Below, piece after piece: positions 42,101 to 49,554 of a stretch of 64,000 nt of DNA (positions are counted from its first letter, which is position 1; each line of letters opens with the position of its first letter). Origin of the DNA: DATKMK01 sp035541895 (GTDB lineage: Bacteria > Desulfobacterota > Binatia > HRBIN30 > JACQVA1); NCBI GenBank assembly GCA_035541895.1, contig DATKMK010000120.1, positions 1-64,000 of the forward strand. Direction: 5' to 3'. The notes under the pieces are model-generated. The model saw only the letters and a program-made list of their open reading frames with translations, searched no databases and had not been told where the DNA came from. Made by a program: the position numbers and the translations under genes.

Positions 42101-44275
42101 ACGCCCACCAACACGCCGACGCGCACACCGACCTCGACCATCACCGCCATCAGCACCAGCACCGCCACGCCGACCGCGACGCCCGATCTGATTCCGCCGT
42201 CGGTGCCGACGGGATTGACGGCAACGCCGATCAGTTGCGCGCAAGTCAATTTGAGCTGGACCGCGTCAACCGACAGCGGTTCGGGTGTGGCAGGATACAA
42301 GGTCTACCGCGAGGGGAGTTTCCTGAAGTCGGTGTCGGCAACCAGCGCATCCGACACCAGCGTCATCGGCTTCACCACGTATCATTACAGTGTGTCGGCG
42401 GTCGACAACGCCGGCAATGAATCCACGCAGAGCCCGACCGTCACCGTGCTCACGCCGCCGTGCATCACCATTTCAGCGAATCTGATCGGCATGGTCTCGG
42501 CGGTCGGGTCGGCCAAAGATGTGGTCGTCGATGCCTCAGCCGGATTGGCCTACGTCGCTTCGGCTGAATTCGGTCTCTCGATCGTCGACGTGTCCACGCC
42601 GAGTCAACCGAGCGTCGTCGGCGTTGCTAGCCCCTCATTCTACGGGGAACACGTTGCGTTCAGCGGGGATCTCGCGGTCGTCAGCAGCGGCTCGCTCGGC
42701 TTCGAGATCGTCGACATCAGTCGACCGCGCGCTCCGCAAGTCGCGAGTTCGGTCAGCGGTTCGACCTTAGACGCCGCCATCTCGGGACACTACGCGTATG
42801 TGCTGCAAGTCGTCCCCGGCAACCCGGCGACGACGGAGTTGCGGGTCTTCGATCTGACCACACCGGAGTTTCCGTCTCTGGTCGGGCGGGTAACGGTCAA
42901 CAGCGGAACGTCCTCCGGCCTCGCGGTAGCCGGTTCATACGCGTACGTGGCCTCGGGCACGCTCTTCCAGACGGTCGACGTGAGCACGCCGGGATCGCCA
43001 CGGGTCCTCGGAAGCCTCACGGTCTCCGGCTCCGCATCGTGCGTTACCGTCAGCAATGGGTTCGCGTACGTCGGCACCTCTACCACACTCGCTTTCTTCA
43101 ACCTCCAAAGTCCCGCCAGCCCGACACCTGCAGGGTCATATTCGACCTCCGCCAACGCGGTGGCCGTCTCGGGAAATGTTGCCTACGTGATCAGCGGCTC
43201 GCTGCTGAAGACCATCGACGTGACATCTAAGACCTCACCCATGCTGCTCAGTAGCGTCACCGACTACGGCGCACTCGGCATCGACATCGCCGGTGCCACC
43301 GCCTTCCTCGCCAGTAACACCGTGAACCCCGCGACCAACGCCGGTGGGCTGTACCTGCTGAACATCAGCAACCCGGGAAGTCCGACTCTACTAACCAACA
43401 TCTACGGAGGCTATGACGATTGGGACATCGCCTCAGATGGAAATCTGGCCGTAGTTACCGCAAACGGCTTGGGTTTGCGCGTCGTCAACGTCGCAACCCC
43501 TTCGGCGCCGTTCATCGTCGGCGCCCTCAGCGGAATCCTGCGTAGTGTGGCGATGGCGGGCCAGTACGCCTACGCATTGCAGGTCGTCTCGGGCAATCCC
43601 GCGACGATCAACCTGGTATCGATCTCGTTAAGCACGCCGACCCAACCAAGCATCGTCGGACAGATCAACGTCGGGTCGTCAGCGTCGTCGGTTCGCATAG
43701 CCGGCACCACGGCGTACGTTGCCGCGGGGAGCGCGGGACTCAGGATTATCGACGTGAGCGATCCGACCTCACTTCAACAGATCGGCTCGGTGCCAAGTCT
43801 GAGCGGGGCGGCGGCCGTCGCAGTGGGCGACGGGTACGCGTACGTCGGAACATCGACCGCCATTGTCGTCGTCGACGTGCACACACCGAGCAGTCCCGCG
43901 GTCAAGGGATCGCTGGCAGCCGGGAGCACCGCGCTGGCGGTGTCAGGCAGCACGCTGTACTTCATCAGCGGCGCCCAGTTCAAAACTGCCGACGTCAGCA
44001 ACCCGAATGCGCCGGCGGTCCTCAGCACACAAACCAGTCAGGGAGCCCAAGCAATCGCCGTGGCGGGTGCTGCCGCGGTTCTTGTCACCCCGGCATCCAG
44101 TCACTTTGACACCACCGGAGGTGCCTACGTCTTCGACGTGTCGAACGCGGCCAGCCCGCAGTTGCGCACGCAAATCATCGTGCCCGGCACGACCCGGAGC
44201 GTCACCGCGGCTGGCAGTTTGGTCTATACCGGTGACAGCGCCAGCACGGTTGACATCATCCGCATCACGCAATAG
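39164..44275 (+). CDS. Giant secreted LamG / Thr-Pro / FnIII / LVIVD-propeller protein
   Basis: A 1,703-aa exported protein. The signal peptide (residues 1-26, ending TPASAVA) is followed by a LamG/concanavalin-like domain (about 30-300: FTVEWWMKGS, DGQWHHVAVVRD, RIYVDGVLDAE, GYLDEIRFWERA). Then comes a very long Thr-Pro region (about 320-1005), one fibronectin type III domain (about 1010-1095: PTGLTATPISCAQVNLSW, YHYSVSAVDNAGNES), and about 600 residues of LVIVD-type beta-propeller repeats (LSIVDVSTPSQPSVVG, LRIIDVSDPTSLQQIG). There is no membrane tail, so it is probably released or held by binding. The ATG at 39164 was chosen because the signal peptide begins there; the binding site is weak. 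Confidence 0.85.
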   Translation: MKAVRLIGFSTWFVVGVLCASTPASAVANRSLFFTGAGAPQLSRLRLLVDDPGRTANIGAGDFTVEWWMKGSLANNTSPCCGYRPVGLKETATNDWRYGDIIFDRDIWGTNDPDWGISVHRDGYAGELGVIRFGTGGNYGQNGNKEHTLQGRTNVLDGQWHHVAVVRDLSTGIKRIYVDGVLDAESSPGVSTANVSYPLGRPIGTKCVTAYGPRCLYDPYLSIGAEKHDAGSSYPSFRGYLDEIRFWERARSQTEIVATDTTIIDPASSGLAAYWRLDDAPGAANAFDETGNGNDAEMLAPLVSTDADHAPLQGYDLTVPSPTATPTPTVTPAPSSSSVPTRTSSPTGTPTATFSAIPTRTTSATGTATITLVPTASPSATSTSTRSPSATATQSFTPTPSRTSTPTASATDTRTPTATITATASFSRTPTLADSPTPSPTPTSTLDPPTPSPSASRIPTPSTTASSTSTMTATRTATSTPTSSPSPSSTPTLTISPTATASPTGTGTRTMSPTVTTSRTATITLTPTATVAASASPTRTNSRTPTQTPTFTFTRTPTASPSATPTRTPTRTATGTFTPTITLTPTGSPTTTASATSTSVPTLTATPTVTPTRTNTATHTATRTPTFTATPTNTPSASSTRTSTITPTPTPTTTATATVTASRSPTGTLPATATPTVTPTQTSTGTRSATVTATPSATATVTFTPTNSPTATTTRTPSATPTQTFTATATPTRTATRTPTATLTPTRTATATGTSTTTATPTITFTPTATPTWTPTRTPTMTWTPTNTLTTTPTRTPTATPTLTFTPTSTATWTPTRTPTNTSTPTSSPTQTLTQTPTATSSVTLTPSATATQTNTQTPTATPTTTATRTPTATPTVTFTSTPTSTQTPTRTPTRTPTFSQTPTATASATPSATATSTSTTTATATFTPTQTPTATFTPTNTPSVTLTPTATPTSTNTLTRTPTQTPTATPSQTFTRTQTPTNTPTRTPTSTITAISTSTATPTATPDLIPPSVPTGLTATPISCAQVNLSWTASTDSGSGVAGYKVYREGSFLKSVSATSASDTSVIGFTTYHYSVSAVDNAGNESTQSPTVTVLTPPCITISANLIGMVSAVGSAKDVVVDASAGLAYVASAEFGLSIVDVSTPSQPSVVGVASPSFYGEHVAFSGDLAVVSSGSLGFEIVDISRPRAPQVASSVSGSTLDAAISGHYAYVLQVVPGNPATTELRVFDLTTPEFPSLVGRVTVNSGTSSGLAVAGSYAYVASGTLFQTVDVSTPGSPRVLGSLTVSGSASCVTVSNGFAYVGTSTTLAFFNLQSPASPTPAGSYSTSANAVAVSGNVAYVISGSLLKTIDVTSKTSPMLLSSVTDYGALGIDIAGATAFLASNTVNPATNAGGLYLLNISNPGSPTLLTNIYGGYDDWDIASDGNLAVVTANGLGLRVVNVATPSAPFIVGALSGILRSVAMAGQYAYALQVVSGNPATINLVSISLSTPTQPSIVGQINVGSSASSVRIAGTTAYVAAGSAGLRIIDVSDPTSLQQIGSVPSLSGAAAVAVGDGYAYVGTSTAIVVVDVHTPSSPAVKGSLAAGSTALAVSGSTLYFISGAQFKTADVSNPNAPAVLSTQTSQGAQAIAVAGAAAVLVTPASSHFDTTGGAYVFDVSNAASPQLRTQIIVPGTTRSVTAAGSLVYTGDSASTVDIIRITQ
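40122..42185 (+). repeat. Long degenerate Thr-Pro codon repeat
   Basis: About 2 kb of ACGCCGAC-like units encoding TPTxT repeats whose variable residue is often Arg, Ser, Phe, Asn or Ala. Units are more degenerate at DNA level than in the 36-kb paralogue. The antisense strand stays open as Val-Gly-rich frames, a by-product of the repeat. Confidence 0.8.
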
Positions 44276-44322
44276 GCGGCGCGTTCCCGCTGCATCGACC
44301 ATGTGCTAAGCTGCACGCCGCG

Positions 44323-44988
44323 ATGCAGCACTACCCGATGTTCGTGCGGATGGCGGGCCTACGATGCGCCGTCATCGGCGGCGGCACCGTCGCTGAGCGC
44401 AAGGTGACCACTCTTCTCGGTGCCGCGGCAGTGGTCACCGTCGTCAGCCCGACTTTGACGGACACGCTTGCCACCCTCGCCGCCAACGACCGCATTACCC
44501 ACGTCCCGCGGCGATATCGCGAGGGCGATTTGCGAGGATTTCGCGTCGCGTTCGCGGCCACGAACGATGACGCCGTCCACGCCGCGATTGCGCGTGAGGC
44601 CGAGCGCGAGGGCACATGGCTCAACGTCGTCGATCGACCGCAGTGGTGCTCGTTCATCGTGCCGGCGATCGTCGAGCAGGGTGACCTGACGATTGCGATC
44701 TCGACCGGCGGCGCCAGCCCGGCGCTCGCGCGACAGATTCGCACCGAGGTCGATCGCCGGTTCGGGCCGGAGTACGCACAGGCACTCACGATTCTCCGCG
44801 CCGTGCGCGAACGTCTTCGCGCCGAGGCACGCTCGGCCGCCGAGCGCCGCGGCATCTTGACGGCGTTGGTGCGATCCGGCCTAGTGGAGTATCTTCGAAC
44901 CAAACAAGGCGATGCGATCGATCGCTTGCTCGGTTCGATCATCGGCCACGACGTTTCGATGTCGCAGTTGGGCGTTCACCTCGATTGA
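44323..44988 (+). CDS. Precorrin-2 dehydrogenase/sirohydrochlorin ferrochelatase-like (Met8 type)
   Basis: A 221-aa Met8/CysG-N-type bifunctional enzyme oxidising precorrin-2 and possibly inserting iron. The NAD-binding motif is VIGGGTVAERKV at about 17-28, with VVSPTL after the second strand and FAATNDDAVHAAIAREA and STGGASPALARQIR characteristic. It is the first gene of the tetrapyrrole operon and overlaps or abuts the CcsA-like gene. With the downstream CobA domain it would supply sirohaem or the alternative haem route. Confidence 0.92.
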   Translation: MQHYPMFVRMAGLRCAVIGGGTVAERKVTTLLGAAAVVTVVSPTLTDTLATLAANDRITHVPRRYREGDLRGFRVAFAATNDDAVHAAIAREAEREGTWLNVVDRPQWCSFIVPAIVEQGDLTIAISTGGASPALARQIRTEVDRRFGPEYAQALTILRAVRERLRAEARSAAERRGILTALVRSGLVEYLRTKQGDAIDRLLGSIIGHDVSMSQLGVHLD

Positions 44989-44990
44989 CC

Positions 44991-45806
44991 ATGGAACTCA
45001 CCCTGCTCACGCTCGCACTGGTGCTCTATCTCGGCGCCACGATCAGCTTCGTCGTGCACCTCTTGAGCGGGCGCGACGTGCTGCGCCGCGTCGCGCTGGC
45101 GGCGCTGACTGCCGCCGTCGCACTCAACGCCGCCGCGATTGCGATGCGCTCCACTGCGGCCGGCAACCTGGCGGTGTTCTCGCTCGACGAGCAGTTGTCG
45201 CTGGTGGCGTGCTTGATCGTTGCGGTTTATCTGTGGCTGCAACGACGCTATCCGGTCACCGTCCTGGGTGCCCTCGTCAGCCCCTTGGCGCTCATCTTCG
45301 GTCTCTCGGCGTACATGTTCTACTCCGGAAATCCACCGCTGCCGTCGACGATCCACACCGTGTGGCTGCCGGCGCATATCGCTCCGGTGTTTCTCGGTTA
45401 CGCGATCCTCACGGTCGCGTTCTGCATCAGCCTGCTCTATCTGCTGCAAGAGCAGCAACTCAAGGCCAAGCGCAAGAGCGGCCTGCGCCGGCGGCTACCG
45501 TCGCTCGAAGCGCTCGATGAGCTGAACTACCGCTTTGTCACCTGGGGTTTCACATTGTTCACCATCGGTATGATCACCGGCTCGGTGTTGGCGAAGGAAC
45601 GTTGGGGCGCGTTTTGGTCGTGGGAGCCGGTGCAACTCAGTTCGCTGGTCACGTGGCTGGTGTACGCGGTCCTGTTGCAGACGCGCTTGGTCGGTTGGCG
45701 CGGGCGGCGGGCCGCGACGCTGACAATCGTCGGGTTCGCCTTGCTGCTGGTTTCGCTGCTGAGCGTCAACCTGTTCTCGCTTGGTCGTCACAACTCGCTC
45801 GGATAA
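44991..45806 (+). CDS. CcsA/HemX-like membrane protein
   Basis: A 271-aa polytopic membrane protein with about eight hydrophobic segments, of the cytochrome c assembly (CcsA/CcmC) superfamily. The Trp-rich motif appears as WGAFWSWEPVQLSSLVTW, a variant of the haem-handling WWD motif. Between a Met8-like gene and hemA it is best called HemX-like; HemX homologues modulate HemA levels in Bacillus. A role in cytochrome c biogenesis cannot be excluded, but no ResB or other Ccs gene is nearby. The ATG at 44991 was chosen over the TTG at 44985. Confidence 0.85.
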   Translation: MELTLLTLALVLYLGATISFVVHLLSGRDVLRRVALAALTAAVALNAAAIAMRSTAAGNLAVFSLDEQLSLVACLIVAVYLWLQRRYPVTVLGALVSPLALIFGLSAYMFYSGNPPLPSTIHTVWLPAHIAPVFLGYAILTVAFCISLLYLLQEQQLKAKRKSGLRRRLPSLEALDELNYRFVTWGFTLFTIGMITGSVLAKERWGAFWSWEPVQLSSLVTWLVYAVLLQTRLVGWRGRRAATLTIVGFALLLVSLLSVNLFSLGRHNSLG

Positions 45807-47096
45807 ATGACACCGGACATCGTCATCGTCGGGGTCAATCACCGCACCGCCCCGGTCGAGGTGCGCGAGCGCCTGGCGCTCGCCGACGGGCAACTCGACG
45901 ACGCCAACCGGCGCTTGATCGAGTTGGGTCCGGTGAAGGAAACCGTGCTGGTGTGCACCTGCAACCGCGTCGAGGTGGTCGCCTATGCCGACGACCCACC
46001 CGCCGCCAGCGAGTCCATCACGCATTTTTTGGCCGACCAGCACGGTCTTCCGCGCGAGACGTTCGAGTCGCATCTCTACACCTATCACGGTCGCACCGCC
46101 GTGCAGCACTTGTTTCGTGTGGCCGCGAGCCTCGACTCGATGGTCATCGGCGAGCCGCAGATCCTCGGGCAGCTCAAAGACTTCTACGCGCGCGCGGCCG
46201 CGGTCGGCGCAGTGCGCACGGTGTTGCACCGCTGCTTTCACAAATCGTTCTCGGTCGCCAAGCGCGTGCGCAGCGAAACCGGGATCGCCAGTCGCGCCGT
46301 CTCCGTCGCCTCGGCGGCGGTCGAGTTGGCGCGCAACATCTTCGATCGGCTCGAAGACAAGACCGCGATGCTGATCGGCGCCGGCGAAATGAGCGAATTG
46401 GCCGCGCGGCACTTGCTCAGCAGCGGCATCGGCACCATGCTCGTCACCAACCGGACCTTCGAGCGCGCCGTCGAACTGGCGCGCGAGTTCACCGGCACGC
46501 CCGTGCCTTACGAGCAGTTCCCGCGCTATCTGCACATGGCCGACATCATCATCGGCTCCACCGCCGCCCCGACCCATGTGTTGACGACGCCGCTGATCCA
46601 CGACGCGCTGCGCGAGCGCAAGCGGCGGGCGATGTTCCTCATCGACTTGAGCGTACCGCGCGCCTTCGAGCCGGCGATCAACAGCATGGAGAACGTCTAC
46701 CTGTACGACATCGACGACCTCAGTTCGATCAGCGAAGACAATCTCGCCGAGCGACAACGCGAGGCGGGCAAGGCGGAATTGATCATCGAGGCCGAGGTCG
46801 GGAAATTCTGCCACTGGTTGAGCGGCCTCGATAGCATCCCGACGATCGTGAAACTGCGCGAGCACGTCGAAAGCATCCGGCAACGCGAGCTGGACAAAAC
46901 GCTCCATGTCCTCAAGGAGGTCACGCCGCGCCAACGCGAGGCGTTGGAGGCGCTGACCAGCGCGATTGTGAACAAGATCCTCCACGCGCCAATCATGCAC
47001 CTGAAGCGCAACGACCCGCGCTCGGAGACCTTTTACCTCGATGCCGCGCGGCGGCTCTTCGACCTGGAGGAGCCCGACGACAAGGACGACGAGTGA
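45807..47096 (+). CDS. hemA: Glutamyl-tRNA reductase
   Basis: A 429-aa NADPH-dependent enzyme that reduces glutamyl-tRNA to glutamate-1-semialdehyde, the first committed step of C5 tetrapyrrole synthesis. The catalytic cysteine is Cys52 in VCTCNRVEV. Other motifs are GVNHRTAPVEVRE, ASLDSMVIGEPQILGQ, MLIGAGEMSELAARHL and FLIDLSVPRAFEP. Its ATG immediately follows the preceding TAA and its 3' end overlaps hemC by four bases (GTGA). Confidence 0.97.
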   Translation: MTPDIVIVGVNHRTAPVEVRERLALADGQLDDANRRLIELGPVKETVLVCTCNRVEVVAYADDPPAASESITHFLADQHGLPRETFESHLYTYHGRTAVQHLFRVAASLDSMVIGEPQILGQLKDFYARAAAVGAVRTVLHRCFHKSFSVAKRVRSETGIASRAVSVASAAVELARNIFDRLEDKTAMLIGAGEMSELAARHLLSSGIGTMLVTNRTFERAVELAREFTGTPVPYEQFPRYLHMADIIIGSTAAPTHVLTTPLIHDALRERKRRAMFLIDLSVPRAFEPAINSMENVYLYDIDDLSSISEDNLAERQREAGKAELIIEAEVGKFCHWLSGLDSIPTIVKLREHVESIRQRELDKTLHVLKEVTPRQREALEALTSAIVNKILHAPIMHLKRNDPRSETFYLDAARRLFDLEEPDDKDDE

Positions 47097-48007
47097 GCCG
47101 ACCCATCCGCATCGGCACGCGCGGGAGCGCGCTGGCGCTGACGCAATCGCGCTGGACACAGCAGCAACTGGCCGTACGCGGACAAGCCGCCGAGCTGGTG
47201 ACCATCACCACGTCGGGCGATCGATTCGTCGATCGGCCGCTATCCGCGGTCGGCGGTAAAGGCCTGTTCGTCAAGGAGATCGAAGAGGCACTCAGCGACG
47301 GCCGGATCGATTGCGCCGTGCACTCGATGAAGGATGTGCCGGGCGAGCTTGCCCCTGGTTTGACGATCGCCGCCGTGCCGTCACGCGAAGACGCCCGTGA
47401 CGTCGTACTCACGCGCACCGGCGTCGCGCTCGCGGCATTGCCGCCGGAGAGCCGCGTCGGCACCACCAGTCTGCGGCGCGTGGCGCTGGTGCGTGCCGCC
47501 AATCCGGCGCTGGCGATCGCCCCGCTGCGCGGCAACGTCGACACCCGTTTGCGCAAGCTCGACGCTGGCGAGTTCGACGCCATCGTGCTGGCGGCGGCGG
47601 GTTTGAATCGACTGGGCATCATCCGCGATCACGTGGAGCATCTCGATCCCGTGCAGTTTGTGCCGGCGATCGGTCAAGGCGCGTTGGCGATCGAAACGCG
47701 CGCCGACGATATCCCCGCCGCCGTCGCGGCGCTCGACGATCCGGCCGCCCGCACCGCCGTCGACGCCGAGCGCGCGTTCCTCATCCGCGTCGGCGGCAGT
47801 TGCCATACGCCCTTGGCCGCGCACGCGACTTTGACGGGCGACCGTCTGCATCTGCGCGCCGTCATCGCGAGTCCGGACGGTCGGCAGGTCATCCGCGGCG
47901 AACGCACCGGCGCGGCCGCCGACGCGGCGACGATCGGGACCCATCTCGCCGACGAACTGTTGACTCGAGGAGGCGACGTCATCTTGCAGGCGCTCGCTTC
48001 GTCGTGA
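47093..48007 (+). CDS. hemC: Hydroxymethylbilane synthase (porphobilinogen deaminase)
   Basis: A 304-aa enzyme that polymerises four porphobilinogens. Cys237 in GGSCHTPLAAHA carries the dipyrromethane cofactor. The N-terminus RIGTRGSALALTQSRW, HSMKDVPGELAPGL, GTTSLRRVALVRA and LRGNVDTRLRKLD are all canonical. The start is a GTG overlapping the hemA stop, and its own stop overlaps the next ATG (TGATG), so the operon is tightly coupled. Confidence 0.97.
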   Translation: MSRPIRIGTRGSALALTQSRWTQQQLAVRGQAAELVTITTSGDRFVDRPLSAVGGKGLFVKEIEEALSDGRIDCAVHSMKDVPGELAPGLTIAAVPSREDARDVVLTRTGVALAALPPESRVGTTSLRRVALVRAANPALAIAPLRGNVDTRLRKLDAGEFDAIVLAAAGLNRLGIIRDHVEHLDPVQFVPAIGQGALAIETRADDIPAAVAALDDPAARTAVDAERAFLIRVGGSCHTPLAAHATLTGDRLHLRAVIASPDGRQVIRGERTGAAADAATIGTHLADELLTRGGDVILQALASS

Positions 48008-49548
48008 TGGCAACGACCGGCATCGTCTACTTGGTCGGCGCCGGCCCCGGCGATCCGGGGTTGTTGACGCTCGCGGGACGACGCTGTCTCGAACATGCCG
48101 ACGTCGTTGTCTACGACTATCTCGCCAACCCGTGCCTGCTCGATCATGCGCCAGCGCAGGCCGAGCGCATCCTCGCCGGCAAGCACGGCGACGGCGTTCG
48201 TGTCGAGCAGTCGGTCGTGAACGAGCTGCTCATCACCCACGCCCGCGCCGGTCGCACGGTCGTTCGGCTGAAGGGCGGCGACCCGTTCGTGTTCGGTCGT
48301 GGCGGCGAAGAAGCCGAGGCATTAGCGGCAGCCGGAGTTCCGTTCGAAGTCGTCCCCGGGGTCACCGCGGCGATCGCCGTGCCGGCATACGCCGGAATTC
48401 CCCTCACCCATCGCGACATCGCGTCGTCGCTGACCATCCTGACGGGCTACGAATATCCCGACAAGCCCGAAATGGCGGTGCACTGGGACGCGGTCGCGCG
48501 CCGCGGCGGCACGTTGGTCTTCCTGATGTCGACCCGCCAGCTCGCCGCCAACATGGACAAGCTGATCGCCGCCGGCATTGATCCGGCCACGCCGGTGGCG
48601 GTGATTCGCTGGGGCACGCGCGCAGAGCACGAAACCATCGTCGGCACGGTTGCCACCATCGGCCGCGACGCCGGCGCGCGGCAGCTTCAACCGCCCGCGC
48701 TCGCGGTCGTCGGCGACGTCGTGCGGCTACGCGACCGCTTGAGCTGGTACGAACGCAAACCGCTGTTCGGCCGCCGCATCGTCGTGACCCGCCCGCGCGC
48801 GCAAGCGGCGGGCTTCATCGACGCGCTCGCCGCGGCCGGTGCCGACGTGGTGCCCTGCCCGACCATCGAAATCGTGCCGCCGCCATCGTGGCAACCGCTC
48901 GACGACGCCATTGCCCGCATCGCCAACTACGACTGGCTCGTGCTCACCAGCGTCAACGGCGTCGATGTCTTCTTCGATCGCTTGCGACAAACCCATCGCG
49001 ATGTGCGCGCATTGCACCGCGCGCGCGTGGCCGCGGTGGGACCGTCCACCGCTGAAGCGTTGGCGAATCACGGAATCTTGACCGACGTGGTGCCGGAGGA
49101 GTTTCGGGCGGAAGGCGTCGCGCAGGCCATGCGTCAGGCCGGAGTTGTCGGGCAGCGGGTGCTGCTGCCGCGGGCGGCCGGCGCCCGCGAGGTTCTGCCG
49201 CTGATGTTGCGAGATGCCGGCGCGATCGTTGACGAAGTCGCCAGCTACCAGAGTCAGCCGGCGCGCACCGATGCCGCCGCAATCCGTCGGCTGGTGCAAA
49301 CCGGCGCAATCGACCTGCTCACGTTCACCAGTTCGAGCACCGTGCGAAATTTTCTCGACTTGGTCGGCGAAGATATACATGCGCAACTGCGAGCGATCCC
49401 CGCCGGTTGCATCGGTCCGATCACCGCGGAGACTGCCGCCGCCGGCGGCCTCCGGGTCATGGTTCAACCGGCGGCGTACACCGTGCCGGCGTTTCTCGCC
49501 GCGATCATCGAATACTTTGGTAGCCTACCGCGCGCGCGCCAGGGCTGA
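48007..49548 (+). CDS. cobA-hemD: Uroporphyrinogen-III C-methyltransferase/synthase fusion
   Basis: A 513-aa fusion. Residues about 1-250 are a SUMT/CobA methyltransferase (VYLVGAGPGDPGLLTL, VVRLKGGDPFVFGRGGEEA, PGVTAAIAVPAYAGIPLTHR) making precorrin-2. Residues about 258-510 are uroporphyrinogen-III synthase (RRIVVTRPRAQAAGFIDAL, YDWLVLTSVNGVDVFF, LLTFTSSSTVRNF). Such fusions are common in Gram-positives and deltaproteobacteria. The last codon is only six bases from the stop of the convergent propeller gene. Confidence 0.95.
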   Translation: MATTGIVYLVGAGPGDPGLLTLAGRRCLEHADVVVYDYLANPCLLDHAPAQAERILAGKHGDGVRVEQSVVNELLITHARAGRTVVRLKGGDPFVFGRGGEEAEALAAAGVPFEVVPGVTAAIAVPAYAGIPLTHRDIASSLTILTGYEYPDKPEMAVHWDAVARRGGTLVFLMSTRQLAANMDKLIAAGIDPATPVAVIRWGTRAEHETIVGTVATIGRDAGARQLQPPALAVVGDVVRLRDRLSWYERKPLFGRRIVVTRPRAQAAGFIDALAAAGADVVPCPTIEIVPPPSWQPLDDAIARIANYDWLVLTSVNGVDVFFDRLRQTHRDVRALHRARVAAVGPSTAEALANHGILTDVVPEEFRAEGVAQAMRQAGVVGQRVLLPRAAGAREVLPLMLRDAGAIVDEVASYQSQPARTDAAAIRRLVQTGAIDLLTFTSSSTVRNFLDLVGEDIHAQLRAIPAGCIGPITAETAAAGGLRVMVQPAAYTVPAFLAAIIEYFGSLPRARQG

Positions 49549-49554
49549 TTCGAT

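Noticed and set aside
40122..42185. Thr-Pro repeat DNA as a minisatellite unrelated to protein
   Set aside because: The reading frame is maintained through the whole repeat, and it joins two well-formed extracellular domains, so it is a coding stalk.
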